Assembly: GCF_037975245.1 (NCBI RefSeq)
Contig: NC_092569.1
Coordinates: 5,166,501-5,230,500 of the forward strand
Source: Apostichopus japonicus
Lineage: Eukaryota > Echinodermata > Holothuroidea > Aspidochirotida > Stichopodidae
Reading direction: 5' to 3'
Length of the DNA: 64,000 nucleotides
Shown: piece by piece, positions 40,215 through 58,783 of the stretch
Numbering within the stretch: the first letter of the stretch is position 1
Layout: the number at the start of each line of letters is the position of its first letter
Notes under the pieces: generated by a model
The model's database searches: none
The model's input: only the letters and a program-made list of their open reading frames with translations
Told to the model about the DNA's origin: nothing
Made by a program: the position numbers and the translations under genes

Positions 40215-40450
40215 TCAGTGGGCAACCACTCGCGTGAAGGAGTACCGCCCAACCGGCGCCATAGCTCGTGTCAAGAGATTTTGTTATGCAAATGATGTAT
40301 TGTTATTAAAATATGAGGTCGCGTGGCAAGATCTGTCGCGTGACCCCGTGTAGCGGGCGAGGCGTGAATAAAGGTACTTGGGGTGATGTACTACGGGAAT
40401 ATTGTCGTCGTGTAGCAGAAACCCCGCGCACGGAATCGTAAGGTGAGCTA
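40215..40450. promoter_or_regulatory. CpG-richer island with SOX-POU composite motif
   Basis: TTTTGTTATGCAAAT at 40279-40293 matches the SOX2-OCT4 composite CWTTGTYATGCAAAT at 14 of 15 positions, including the whole octamer ATGCAAAT. A further SOX-like ATTGTTAT lies at 40299-40306. The surrounding 230 bp are CpG-rich for this window (GTCGCGTGG, GCGGGCGAGGCG) and free of simple repeats. It lies about 17 kb upstream of SoxC. SOX and POU-III/V factors bind such composites in neural and pluripotent cells; activity here is inferred. Confidence 0.4.
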
Positions 40451-47239
<6,789 letters not shown>

Positions 47240-47660
47240 TTTGGTGAAAACGTTTGTCACTGTACAGCGTGGGAGGGAGATGCTCCCAGAGCTTGTTATG
47301 ACTTTGACCGGAGTTGCTGCGTGTTTCGAACGTGCCAGGCACGCGACTGTTGTCCTCAAAACGATCATATTTTGACAATGAGGTTTCACGGGAGGGCTGT
47401 ACTCGGTATGCCGATTGAATCGGTAGATACACGCTAACCATATGGTGCTTGGGAGGGGCCCCTTTAGGGGGTGCTCACTTAAGCAAAAGGGTTTAGAAGA
47501 CTGCCCATGTCCGGGGTGAACGAGTGATGTTACACTATCCCATGGCGTTAACTGCATTAACAGGTGCCGTGGGTCCTTAATGAGGTCACTCGGTGCCCTA
47601 GGAGTGTTGATTGACAGTTTACAAGGAGTCCCAACCGAACGTCTGGAGGTTAATGATGTT
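47240..47660. promoter_or_regulatory. Repeat-free island with PBX-MEIS composite site
   Basis: About 400 bp of complex sequence with CpGs and no microsatellites. TGATTGACAG at 47608-47617 is a perfect PBX-MEIS composite, and AGGTCA at 47583-47588 is a nuclear-receptor half-site. Open frames on both strands (85-111 codons) overlap here, which reflects higher GC and does not indicate a recognisable protein. Either a conserved noncoding element or part of an unidentified exon. Confidence 0.3.
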
Positions 47661-48150
47661 ACTTTGGATGAAGAATTAACAAAATACCTGCCATGGGGGT
47701 AGAAAAAAAAAAGTTTGGAAACATGACCTCTCCGTTATTGTATTCACAATACACTCTTAAGACATCTTGTATTTGTCGTATAAACTGCATCTGTAAGACT
47801 CATATGAATGTTACTTTCTTACTTTCTTTCGAGTTAGATTCGACAAGTTACCGTAGTTCCAGACTTTTGATAAGAGATCACACAACACAACCAAATTACA
47901 ACAACTACAAAAAAATCTAAAAAAAAATCTGAACCACACATAGACTACATGCAGTATGGGTAACAAAGAAATGTGTAGTGGAAGACATTAATATTCACGC
48001 AGACTCATTGTGTAAGACTTCACTAACACAGAGTATGTGGCAATACAAAATTACCCCGAAATGGTTAAAATAATACCCATGTGATAGGCTACAAGCCTAT
48101 GTGTTTAGCATAGTGTTAGTGTATATATTGACATATATAGGCATATAGGC

Positions 48151-48206
<56 letters not shown>

Positions 48207-50451
48207 TTTATCAGACGTAATTATAATCTTGTAACTGTGTGCAGTATTTCTATCGTTTATAATTTTTTTAAAAAACCTGATTTTTGGTCAATGTCTGCAT
48301 CGTTCATTGTCCACTGCGTCAACCAGCAGGTCGCCCATAATGTTATTATCAGTTCGGGGGAAACAAATCTAACGCGATACAGAGTCTTGTGTTGCATAGC
48401 CAATTAGTAACATTAATGACAACTGGAGCCCTTGTATGCGACTAAGATAAGGTTTTTATACTCAAAATGACAAGAAATGGGAATGTTATCGGAATCGTCA
48501 TAAATTTACAAATAAATTTAGTAGTATAATTGGGCGTTGAAAGACAATGTGACACGGTTAAATTGATGACAAACACAGTATATATTGATGTTATATGTTC
48601 CCAATATAATATTGTTCGAGATAGCATACAAAGTATATAATCCATGCATGGGTGTTTAAAGTTACGGAATGTAACTTCATGTGCAGTATTTCTATAGAAA
48701 ATGCCACTGGTATAAATTTCTGTGATGTCACTATAGGGCAGATTTTAGGCAAACTTGGTAAGTTTATTCAAAGAAAAAAAAAACTTTTTTAAGTTGTTTT
48801 TTAATTGCCGACGAATGTTGACCTTAACAGACGTTCTTAGAATCCAAACACTTCGTAATAATGCAAACGTTTGATAGAAATCTTTTATATCTTTCATGCA
48901 CTTGAAAAATGGGACATATTTTGCTGATTTCCGTGATAACATCTGTGACTCTTCTTTTGTCAGACCACATTCTTTGGAGTTTCATTAGCCTCTATACAAG
49001 GTTTCATCTTCCTCATATAACCTACATTATAGGGGATGTATGCTGTATTTCCCCTCCCCCTCCCCTCCCCTCCCCTCCCCCTTTGTGTTATGCGTCAATT
49101 TTGCCAAACGCTTTTTGAAATCGATCAGTTTTGCCAGATATTCGACATTGTACCTTTAAAGCAACCGTCGTGCCATGATTATACACATCACTATATAGGC
49201 TTATCAAACTCGCAATAAAATTAAGACAGAGCGAATCCGTTGGCAATATGTCGATTAGTAAACTGGGTGTCGGTTATGGGTTAATAATTTACTATACTTA
49301 GCTAAATACACCTGTCAAAGTTCCAGTGTACTATAACCAATTGAACCGATCAAAACTTATAAAAGAAATAAAAATAATATAAAGAAGTATAAAATGCGCG
49401 TATTGACGACAAAAGTTGAATAAAACGCAGCTGTTATAGTAATCACGTTGTCACACTTTAATGTGTTTATATACCAGGCTCGGGATTAATCAGCTCTTCG
49501 AATTAAGTATATATGGTATAACCTACTGACCTATATATAAACCTTATCATTACTTATCGTGACGGAGGTCACGTTCGAACTAGCGCACAAAGCTTAAGCT
49601 CTTCCACCCTCCCCGCCCCCACCCCGCACCCTCAAAATATTATGCACAATATTATTTGGCTGTTTTTATTGAGCGAGTTATTCAAGCAATTTTCTTCGCA
49701 ATTGTGCCCTATGTGAGTTTATATTAAGGAAAATATAGAGAAAATGATTGGGACATCGTTGAGACGGCGATCGTAATCTAGTGCCATGAGTACATGTAGG
49801 CTTAAGTATAACACAGATCTAAAAACAGTAAGCCCCGATAAAACACCCCACCCCCTCCCCCAACAAACACACACACGCCCGCTTCTCTGCCGTCTTCTTT
49901 GGTAAGAAAATACCGCTCATGAAACTCGTTAATGTGTATTTCGTAGTGAGTAGGGGGGGGGGGGGGGGGTGATGGAGTGTCTTAACTATAGTTGGCCTAA
50001 AATTATCATCCGCCATAAGTGTACATTGACCCACAAGTTATTTGGTTATAGCATTTTGGTGTTTATTCTATGAACAGGCACATGGCCTGCACTGCAATAG
50101 GACTGGGAAAGGAAAGCTTGTTCAAACATAGACAGTAACACGTAATGTGACTGTGTAGCCATCATGGGGTTACATCATTGAATATACAGTTGTATGGAAG
50201 TATGTATAAAAGCCATGACCTGGCGTGGCAGGTTGTTGATCGTTCCGTATATCGCTGATCATACGCCGGATGCACCTGTCTTATTTGTTTCCATTTAAAA
50301 GTTAAAGATAAATAGTTGGTTTATCTCTGATGGCATGTTTACAACATTCAATTGTGCAATTATGCATTTCATATTTCAACTGTTAAAATATTTCCAAACA
50401 TTTAAAGGTTAATATATAGACGGTTCTCAAACTTGAGATACATGAAGCTTG

Positions 50452-50504
<53 letters not shown>

Positions 50505-50889
50505 GTATGTATGTATATATCATTTTGAAGGTGACCTGAAGTTGAGGAAATTCATATAACGTTTAACACATAAAAAAACAGAAAGTATTTGGCAGACCGT
50601 CAGTAACAACAACACTGGTTAGTACAGGTAACAATCTAGCGCTACTATTTCCGTCTTAAAAAACCCCCTCCCGTTCTAAGAAGGAAGCTTAAATCTATGA
50701 AAAGTGATTGGATTTAAGGACCTTAATAAGGAGGCAAATGTTAGACTTCAGTTGTAGCCTTTTTGCTGTCTCACTGTCTCATTAAGACTATAATATCAGC
50801 CTAATCAATGACATAAATGGTTCAATTCTTGTGGTTCCATCGATTTGAGAAGATAAAAAGAACGTGAACTTCCACGAATTATTACAGCC
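47661..50889. other. Intergenic DNA with microsatellites and a quadruplex-capable tract
   Basis: (AT)n at 48157-48196 and 50453-50497 (the latter continuing into GTATGTATGT), a CCCCT repeat at 49051-49081, and G17 at 49953-49969. No gene recognised. Confidence 0.55.
49051..49081 (-). repeat. (CCCCT)n tract, G-quadruplex-capable on the minus strand
   Basis: CCCCTCCCCCTCCCCTCCCC and further CCCCT units give at least four G4-5 runs with single-base loops on the minus strand, a strong intramolecular quadruplex pattern. Confidence 0.8.
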
Positions 50890-50965
50890 GGTTAAGTTGA
50901 CCTTTGACCATAATACTCTACCGGCGCGCACATCAGCCTTGATTTGACGTGTGACGTCAATGCAT
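50890..50965. promoter_or_regulatory. DR1 element plus CRE
   Basis: TGACCTTTGACCA at 50898-50910 is the inverse of TGGTCAAAGGTCA, a near-perfect DR1 (HNF4/RXR class). A perfect CRE, TGACGTCA, follows at 50952-50959. Both lie in a short repeat-free stretch. Motif evidence only. Confidence 0.35.
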
Positions 50966-53900
50966 ATATCGAATTCCCTTTTTTTGTCGGTGTTTTCAAC
51001 TATCTGGTTGTCAACTTAATTAAGAGCATCTGGCAATAACAACTTTAGCCCGATTCGTATATGCAAATTATATTGTGTACAGGTTAGGTACATCCCGCCA
51101 TTGAATAGCAAGAAGTACCGACGACGTTTCTTTTCAAAAGTACCAGAACATCTTAAGAGTTGAAACATCTCTTGCGACATTGAACCAGGGACGTCGAGAG
51201 TTAAGTCGGGGACAATTATTAACAGCGCCCCCTCCCCCCTCCCCCCTCCCCCCATTGAAGTCTTCAACTCATGTTACATTCACCGGCGTTTGAAGAATTT
51301 TTAGGACACTGAGAACTTGCATCATTCTTTACCCTATACTTCGCGATGCCCGTAATTGACCTCGGTACCCAGGGTCGTTGTCTCACCAGGCCTGCATGCA
51401 ACCCAAATAATTATTATTTTATTCCAAGTATATGTTTGCACAAGCACTGTCAGCACAAGCGAAAATGCATCCTCCTACTCCTTGACACCCTATACGATAT
51501 GGTCAACAGTCACGTAATGTTCCCTCCTCCCCATAAAGTGCACAGGGAAGTGTTTTCACAACGTTTGGCGACACTTCTACTGGGTTGCGCATGATGTACA
51601 AATCTCTGTTACTTCTTCTTCTTCGACTTTCGTTTCAGTATTTATTTATGAACTATCTTCATTAACCCAAGTAGCCTATATCTATATTCTAATATTATTC
51701 TATAAGAAAGCATTACAGCTGTACACACGTTATATACGTTACTTTGTATGTGGCGTTGTTTTAATGGTATAGTCTTACAGGCATGTCATACACGTATACC
51801 CTTGTCTTATATGGTCCGATAAAGACGGTAAAGTATAACAAATGTCCCCTCACATACACCCCCCCCCCCCGCCCGTTCTCTCGGTGAACCACGCACGCAC
51901 GCACATACGCCACGAAGACACACTCACACTCATAGATTTAACTTATTGGGAAATGAATATACGGCAAATTTATCATTAATTACATATCCCGAAACACATT
52001 TTTTCCCGTATAGTTAGTTATATATAGTTACCTTTGCCATATATAGTTACCTTTGCCCGTTATGTAACTGTATACATGCAGGAGAAATGTTTTGATATCG
52101 TATATGCCTATATAAAAAGCATTTATATACCTCCCACGCAGAAACACCTAATTAAATGAACTTAAACGAGGGACTCAATAAATACAATTTCTGTAATCAT
52201 TTATTTCAGTTTCGCTATAATAAACATTAGCGGAAACCTGTCGACGAAGCGTGTGTCATATTTCATTACAGATCGATCAAAGTTGCGAAATAAAAAGTCG
52301 CATCTGTATACTGCATTCTCCTAGAACCACATCCAGGGAAGGGTTATCGATGTGTCAAGAACATGGGCATTGCGTGCAGGGTAGGAATATCAATTCAATT
52401 TCTCGGGATGAGGGGGGGGGGGGTGGCGGGGAGAGAAAGAGTGGGGGGGGGTAACAAGTGGGGGAGGGGGTAACACGCATTGCGTGCTGGTAGGGTATAA
52501 TGTAATAGTTTCTTGGGAGAGGTGGGAGAGTTGTTTCTCTGTTTCACGTTACTCTGTACCTGTATCCCAATCATCACCATCTTCATCCCTACGGCCCTGC
52601 AACCCACTAAGTCCCTATGGGTTGGTAAGATTAGTAACTTTAGCTCACCTAATCGCTGGATGTCCAGTAGCACGTCCTACAAACCGAAGTACATCAACAT
52701 ATTACTTCCTGCTGCCCGCACCTTTTAATTGTAATATAAATATATTGGGGTTTGAGGTGGGGGAGGGGGTGGGAGGGGCTAGTCAGTAGCACTACCGCTC
52801 TGATTACCGTAACCGTCGTGCACTGTTAGCTATAGCGAGTTTTCTGACTTTTGCTATTTTTTCATCTTCAAGCTGATTTCATTATAGCGCCCTCTTCAAA
52901 AAGTTCCTACTGCCTAAGTTGATGGAGTCACAAAGTGAGCATGATGTTAACCATGCAACCTAAAAATAAAGCAAAAAAATTGAAATGTTCTTAGAATGTT
53001 TAATGTAACCATTATGATTAATAGTTAATTCGTAAATAGTCACAATCAAATGTCTAATACATCTTGTTTAACCCTACAATTGATCGCTTACATCAAACAT
53101 GATAAACAGAACCCTATTTTTTTGGTTTACCCTCTTGAACCATGATCCATCTCACGTAGGCCTCTGTACCGAGCCCACCGGTCATTATGCACGTACAGTT
53201 TACCGTACCTTTAATATGCAGTCCGTGTCACCTTATAGTCTATGTACCGTTTGGAAATCAATTTTTATAACTTTCTAACGGTCTCCCAAAATATTCAGCT
53301 TTTTCAAAAGAATGAGTAATGGCATGTACTTTTCATCCCTCTTTTCTTCTGTTTTGCCTTTATTTATACATAAGCCTTACTGCACGCCCCGCCGACCGGC
53401 CACCGCCCCGGTAAACCTCAGGTTTAACTTGTTATGAATAAGTTTGCGTGTGAAACTATCCCTTATTAACGTGTATACACTGCAGTAAAAACTGGCTTAT
53501 ATAGAAACGGCTATAACAGAGCACCGAATAGCAGCCGTTCAAATCTGCATACAGGTGTAGAAGGTAATTTTGACATTAAACTCGACAATAATTACCCACA
53601 TAGCATTAAAACTTTATGAAGAATAATGCGATTCGTCTGGGCTGTGATAACAAAGAACTTGGAGGATGTTTGTGAAGAGAAGGAGAAAAAGTACGTTGGT
53701 GGTATTTACGGAGCATGTGTTGGACAGTTTTACGTTTTCCTTTATTGCCCGAAGGCGATAGACCATAATAGCACCCATTTTGAAATGAACATCGTTTTCA
53801 CTGTATGGACTGGTGGTTTATAGTTTAAGGGCAATGGAAACATTGATTCCAACTGAAAACCAATGTTTGTGTCGTAAAAAACAGGAGAAAAATCGGCATA

Positions 53901-55400
53901 AATCTTGTAGAATGTAGGTTTTCCTCCTTCGTTGACAAAGCAAGAAGATTAAACCTACTTTCACTGACTTTTTGTAACATTTTCAATTTGGGATGGGTTA
54001 GTACAGTCTTCTTCATGTTTTTTTTTTGAGGAGGAGGAGGAGGGGGGGGGGGGGTTGTGGGTTGGGAGAAATCTTTGAAAAGACGGAATGACCAACTAAG
54101 CAAATAAAAATGTGAATTCACATTTTATATTATATGCCGCATTTGTATATTTTAAAGCCTATGTAACTTAGCCTATTCGAGGGAGGGTGTATTAATCAAG
54201 GTTCGGGTCATTTATGTTACAGTAACTGTGTAGCAAATCCAGTGGGTATAAAATATTACACCTATTTTCATTACGTTCAGCGGACAATGTTCTTTAATTC
54301 ACACGATTAAAACTTGATTTGTCGCATATAAACTATCCGTGTACAAAAATTACCCTACTGTACCCTATGTCACTTGAACTATGTAAACGTCAACGGTCTA
54401 TGAGTGCATTGTGTAAAGTTGTATACATTCGCACTCGTTATTCATTAATTAGCGAAACAATTGCTGCTGAAGAATCAGGTGTGGAGATGGGGGTGGGGCT
54501 GATGTGGGAAAGTTTAGCCACCACCGTCGTTTTGAAAAAGCAAAAAGAAAAGAAAAACAGATAGACATGTACTATAGCGATATCATAACAAAAATATGCT
54601 CGGGGGGGGGGGGGCGGTCCCCCCATTCCCGAATTGCGTCATGTTCCCCGACGACTCGGTCGAGTTCGAGACCAGCCACAGTTGGTTTCATAGCACAATA
54701 ATGTTTAAGGCGTCCATACACACACACGCGTTATGATAGACAATATATAGTATATATATATAGATACATTAGTGAGAGAGGAAAAATAGAAACGTCAAAA
54801 ATGGAGTTGTCGGTGTAAGGGGTAGGGTGAGGCGCACGCCCCTTCCGAAATCCTTGATCCGTCACTGGCTACACTTGAAAAACAAAGAAGAAAAATAAAC
54901 TCCATTTTAAGGGTTGCTATACGTTATATAAATATAAATTGTTAGTGCAAAGCAATCGAGCCACATTGACTAAGCAATGTTGCAGTTAGTTGAGCAATTG
55001 GGCACATTTCATACATTCATTGAGTTTTGCTTCAGTTTCATAAGGGTTTTATTTGACCTTGGAACTACGGTAGGAAGTGACGTCAAATGACGTTAAACTA
55101 GTGTTACTTATGTAATGTGTGAGTTAATCTCGAAGCATAATTAACGTATTTGACTGAAAATTTATTCATCATTGCATTATTATTCTACTTTAAAAAAAAA
55201 CCATAAACCACCTAATCCACTCCGCACTTCTCCCCTCAACTCCAAATCCAGCACAACACCATTAAGGACTGCATTTTAAACTTTCTATTCCGAAGGTCTG
55301 ACTTGACGCTCAGGTTAGAGTAATGAAAACGAATGTTCCATAGTTTTTGAAGTCAGTTTGCATATGACATATGAAACTATCTAGATAAATCTATAAAGAT
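50966..55400. other. Intergenic DNA with G/C runs
   Basis: C-rich tract at 51229-51254, C-run at about 51860-51870, GCAC repeats at 51891-51905, two perfect 19-bp units (ATATATAGTTACCTTTGCC) at 52020-52057, G-runs near 52411-52421, 52443-52450, 54040-54053 and 54602-54613, and a CRE at 55078-55085. Open frames of 60-100 codons show no recognisable product. Confidence 0.5.
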
Positions 55401-55512
55401 GTACCCCTACCCCCTACCACTCTCCTCCTCTCCCCCTCTCGTCCTCTCCACCTCTCCCCTCCCCTCTCCCCCTCCCCCCTCTCTCTCTCTTCTTTTCTCC
55501 CTTTTTTCTTAA
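55401..55512 (+). repeat. 110-bp polypyrimidine tract
   Basis: Almost uninterrupted C and T: CCCCTACC and CTCCTCTCC units, then (CT)n, then T-rich sequence. It is compatible with triplex (H-DNA) formation and with quadruplexes on the purine strand. Confidence 0.85.
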
Positions 55513-57250
55513 CACGAAAGGTAAGATCATACAAATTTAAAATATGTACACGTCAGAATCAGTTTTCTAATCTGAAACGCCCCCTCACAAAAATTTGAAC
55601 TGGCAAATGGGAGTTTCGCAGTAAATAGGGGCAACAGTCCGGTTAAATTTTTTGGTGTACTTGTTCAGTCAGTGGCAGTGTTACAAACCGTTAACAACTA
55701 TAAATCTTCGTTTACCGATGTGACCCGAGTTTGTTGATATGGTCTGATCTTGCATACCGCCGCCAAATATAGTAAGCCACCACCTGTCTAGGCGAGCAGT
55801 AATATTTTATAGCACTCTCAACTTTTAGAGCGAGTAGTAAAACTTTATGGAGGGTTGAGAAAAAAATTGTCTGCACATTTTACCCCACGGAGAAGGGCAA
55901 AAAAAAAAAGAAAGAAAAAGTATTTCTTGCATTACTGCGGAGGGTTTAGGTTTCCCAGGGTACGAGAGAGGGTTTGGGTGGGGTTATATATTCAGGGGTG
56001 TACATTATTGAGAGATATTATAACCAACGTGGCAGAAAGTGCATACAGTATGCAGCACGTATGTACGAGTAAAAGAGAGTTATACTATGTATATTTTAGA
56101 CGGTAATGTCAAGGTTTTGATACGTTATAGCATAGCAGACATTGGAATCAAACGTAGGAACAGGATAACATCCTATATCACGAGTTAAATGATCATTAAT
56201 GCACAGATTACGCCTGGAAAAAGCGATAATAACTTGATAACATTATATATATCTATAGAGTTTGACTCAGTACATCATGCACCGTAGGGCCTACTACACA
56301 TACATACTACATGTATACGCTATACAAAGTCAGTATAATCACTGCATTGATGGCGTTTGATGATTTTAAGAATTCGGCGTTTACTCTTGGAAGATCGTCG
56401 ACTATCCCAAGTTTATGGTTAATTAGTTAGTGTAAATGTCATCGGAAATGTGGGCAAAAAAAATCAAATATTAACATCGAGAGGACACTTTGAACCTAAT
56501 GAGTCTTAATTTGAAGCTAACTGATTTAGACAGGACTATAGACTAGTAAGAAAAAGTGAAACTCTAGGCGAGAGGGGGGGGGGGGGGGGACTTGCAAAGG
56601 CCTGAAGGAACTTGGTGAACTATCTGAGCATTCGAGGGCTACATCAGTATTTATACTTATTTACATATTGGTTTAGTTGCAATCAATCAACATTTTAAAT
56701 GGATAAATGTTCAAGATATTCTCGGAGACTAACCCTGCAACTTTTAGACAGAAAATGTGCGATTCTTTGATGTTTTCTTTCTCTTAAAATATCTGTATTC
56801 GTGTATTTATTTATATTGCACATGCATTAAGAAAACATTCTGTACTGAATATTTGATTTTCCGTCTAAAGGGTCCAATTCTGTAACAAACTGTTACCAGT
56901 TGACTTCGGCAAGCAATGTTTCCATTTTTCGTCCCCCCCCCCCCTACAATTCTATTCTAAATGTTTAGTTTTTAATTTATTATTATTATTATCATTATTT
57001 TCTTAAGGTTGGCCTTCCAACACACTTAAAAGGAATTGGGGTGTTTAAAATGTTATTGGAAATATAGACGACTCCACTAAAATGTTAAAGGGCATTTAAA
57101 AAACCGAGAGTATTGAAGCTCCCCAAACCTTAAAAATGCACCCAAGGAAATAAACTTTATACTTCATAGAGGAGAACTGTCTCCATTTGACTTTTCCTGC
57201 AGCGTCTGTTAACGTTTATATGCTTTATATTGAACAGCCTCATAAACTCA
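55513..57250. other. SoxC distal upstream DNA
   Basis: G16 at 56574-56589, C-run at about 56934-56944, and a TTATTATTATTATCATTATT tract near 56980. The 83-codon frame at 55855-56106 is Lys-rich from an A-run. No gene recognised. The proximal promoter begins downstream of this block. Confidence 0.5.
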
Positions 57251-57404
57251 GTTCGTCCTGAGTTAAAAACTTACCGGATTTCTTTAGTCTACTGTCAGCT
57301 GATCGATGCTTGTGTTATTATGGCCCCACGCTATCTCAGCGCCGCAGAAGCTATTCCCATTCACTGCATATAATACAAGTCGGCGTGGCGAGGCACGCGA
57401 GCTG

Positions 57405-57475
57405 AAACTCCGCCCACAAACACCCTGATTGGTCAATCTATTTAAGCACTACAATATGTTCGGTTTGAAGGATAA
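57405..57475 (+). promoter_or_regulatory. SoxC core promoter
   Basis: CCGCCCAC (KLF/SP-like) lies at 57411-57418, an inverted CCAAT box (GATTGG) at 57427-57432 and a TATA-like TATTTAA at 57439-57445. A start about 30 bp after TATTTAA would be near 57470, giving a 5' leader of about 165 nt with no obvious intron. An ATG at 57456 would then fall upstream of the transcript. Positions are predicted from motif spacing. Confidence 0.5.
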
Positions 57476-57538
57476 AGTCGTGCTGCTTACTAACAGGAGA
57501 ATCATACTGACAGTATTACTCACGAGTTGAACACCTTA

Positions 57539-57568
57539 ATGTCACCGTTCAACCATTCTTGTTACTAA
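57539..57568 (+). promoter_or_regulatory. Upstream ORF in the SoxC leader
   Basis: ATG at 57539 starts a 9-codon frame ending in TAA at 57566-57568, 67 nt before the SoxC start. If the transcript begins near 57470, it is the only upstream ATG. Short uORFs commonly dampen translation of the main frame. Its effect here is inferred. Confidence 0.4.
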
Positions 57569-57634
57569 ACATTGTTTAGACTTTCTTCCAAACTTTGATA
57601 ATTTTTTATACCAAAACCTTGGATCCTTATTGCA

Positions 57635-58783
57635 ATGGTACCACAGACGCAAACAATTCTAGACAGTAACGGTCAAACCATGGCGTACAGCGACCCTGAT
57701 TCACCATCCATGGATTCTTCTGGTAGCATCGATCCTACTTTACTCCAATCTACACTGGACATCTCGGAGGATATCTGCCAGACAAACTGGAGAGGAACCA
57801 ATGGACATATAAAAAGACCAATGAACGCCTTCATGGTCTGGTCTCAAATCGAACGCAGAAAGATCATGGAAACTATGCCTGACATGCACAACGCCGAAAT
57901 CTCCAAACAACTCGGAAAACGATGGAAATTGCTCAACGATGACCAAAAGACACCATTCGTTGAGGAGGCTGAGAGACTTCGTCAGTTACACATGCAAAAC
58001 TACCCCGACTACAAGTACCGACCACGGAAGAAAGTCAAACCAGCTGCCAAGTCAGACGGTGGAAACCGCAACAGCAGCGGGGGTAAGCCCAAATCCAAAA
58101 GCAAATCGAATTCCAAGACGAACCGCTCGGGCGCCAGCCTCGTCCAGGGCGTTCAAGGAGGTCGCATCGACAAGGTGCCCAAGTTGAAACTCACCATCGA
58201 CAAGAAATTCCGCGAGAGTATCAAGGCGAGTACCGCAATAGAGCTCGCTGCCAGTCAACTCACGCCGCCTGCGGAAGTCCCATGCAGCCCGACAGGTTCG
58301 AGCCTGGATTCTTACCCAGGAGGGGAACACAGTTTGTACGACGAGATTGCGCCACAGAACTGTGAGTACAAACGACATATAAACATTACTAACTGCAGTG
58401 TCACATCCATACCGAATAATACAACGACCACTTCCATGATTCCGACGCCCGCTTACGGTGGTTCAACGAGTCCGCAGAGCTTCTCCGTACCTTCGCCAGA
58501 ACTTTCCGCCCAATGTTCTCCAGCTTCCACAGTGTCGTCCATATCCACAAGTTCACAGAGTCATTTTCCTTTGGATGATCTTTCGTTCCCTGGTGGCTGG
58601 CCCTCCCTGGATAACTTCACATTGGAAGACTTAGAATCGTTGGAATCCACGATAAATGGCAATCAAGCTAATGGACAAGCTAACCTAGATCTTTCGGACT
58701 ACATTACACCAGAAGTTAGTCAAATGATCGAAGGAGATTGGTTAGATTCAAGTCTAGCGTCGTTTGTTACGGCGTGTAACTAG
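57635..58783 (+). CDS. SoxC: SoxC-group HMG-box transcription factor (SOX4/SOX11/SOX12 class)
   Basis: This 382-residue nuclear transcription factor binds the DNA minor groove at AACAAT-type sites. SoxC proteins drive neural and progenitor gene programmes. The HMG box spans about residues 58-128: RPMNAFMVW at 61-69 with the intercalating F66-M67, WSQIERRK, the DMHNAEIS helix, LGKRWKLL and [11 protein letters not shown]. Basic nuclear-localisation clusters lie at 60-76 and 129-135. A Lys/Ser-rich linker (136-166) follows. A central VPCSPT...SLYDEI block (215-238) and the C-terminal [20 protein letters not shown] (354-373) match vertebrate SoxC, fixing the group. The acidic segment [20 protein letters not shown] (311-330) probably belongs to the transactivation domain. 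M1 is preferred because vertebrate SoxC also starts MV-Q; M17 (ACCATGG) is an alternative. It is intronless, as is usual for SoxC. Oddities: E110 where vertebrates have Arg, Q92 for Arg, and a TACN end instead of LVFTY. Confidence 0.97.
   Translation: MVPQTQTILDSNGQTMAYSDPDSPSMDSSGSIDPTLLQSTLDISEDICQTNWRGTNGHIKRPMNAFMVWSQIERRKIMETMPDMHNAEISKQLGKRWKLLNDDQKTPFVEEAERLRQLHMQNYPDYKYRPRKKVKPAAKSDGGNRNSSGGKPKSKSKSNSKTNRSGASLVQGVQGGRIDKVPKLKLTIDKKFRESIKASTAIELAASQLTPPAEVPCSPTGSSLDSYPGGEHSLYDEIAPQNCEYKRHINITNCSVTSIPNNTTTTSMIPTPAYGGSTSPQSFSVPSPELSAQCSPASTVSSISTSSQSHFPLDDLSFPGGWPSLDNFTLEDLESLESTINGNQANGQANLDLSDYITPEVSQMIEGDWLDSSLASFVTACN

Noticed and set aside
57740-58378. Open frames at 57740-57946 (minus), 57939-58187 (plus) and 58052-58378 (minus)
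   Set aside because: They lie inside the SoxC coding sequence in other frames and have no independent support.
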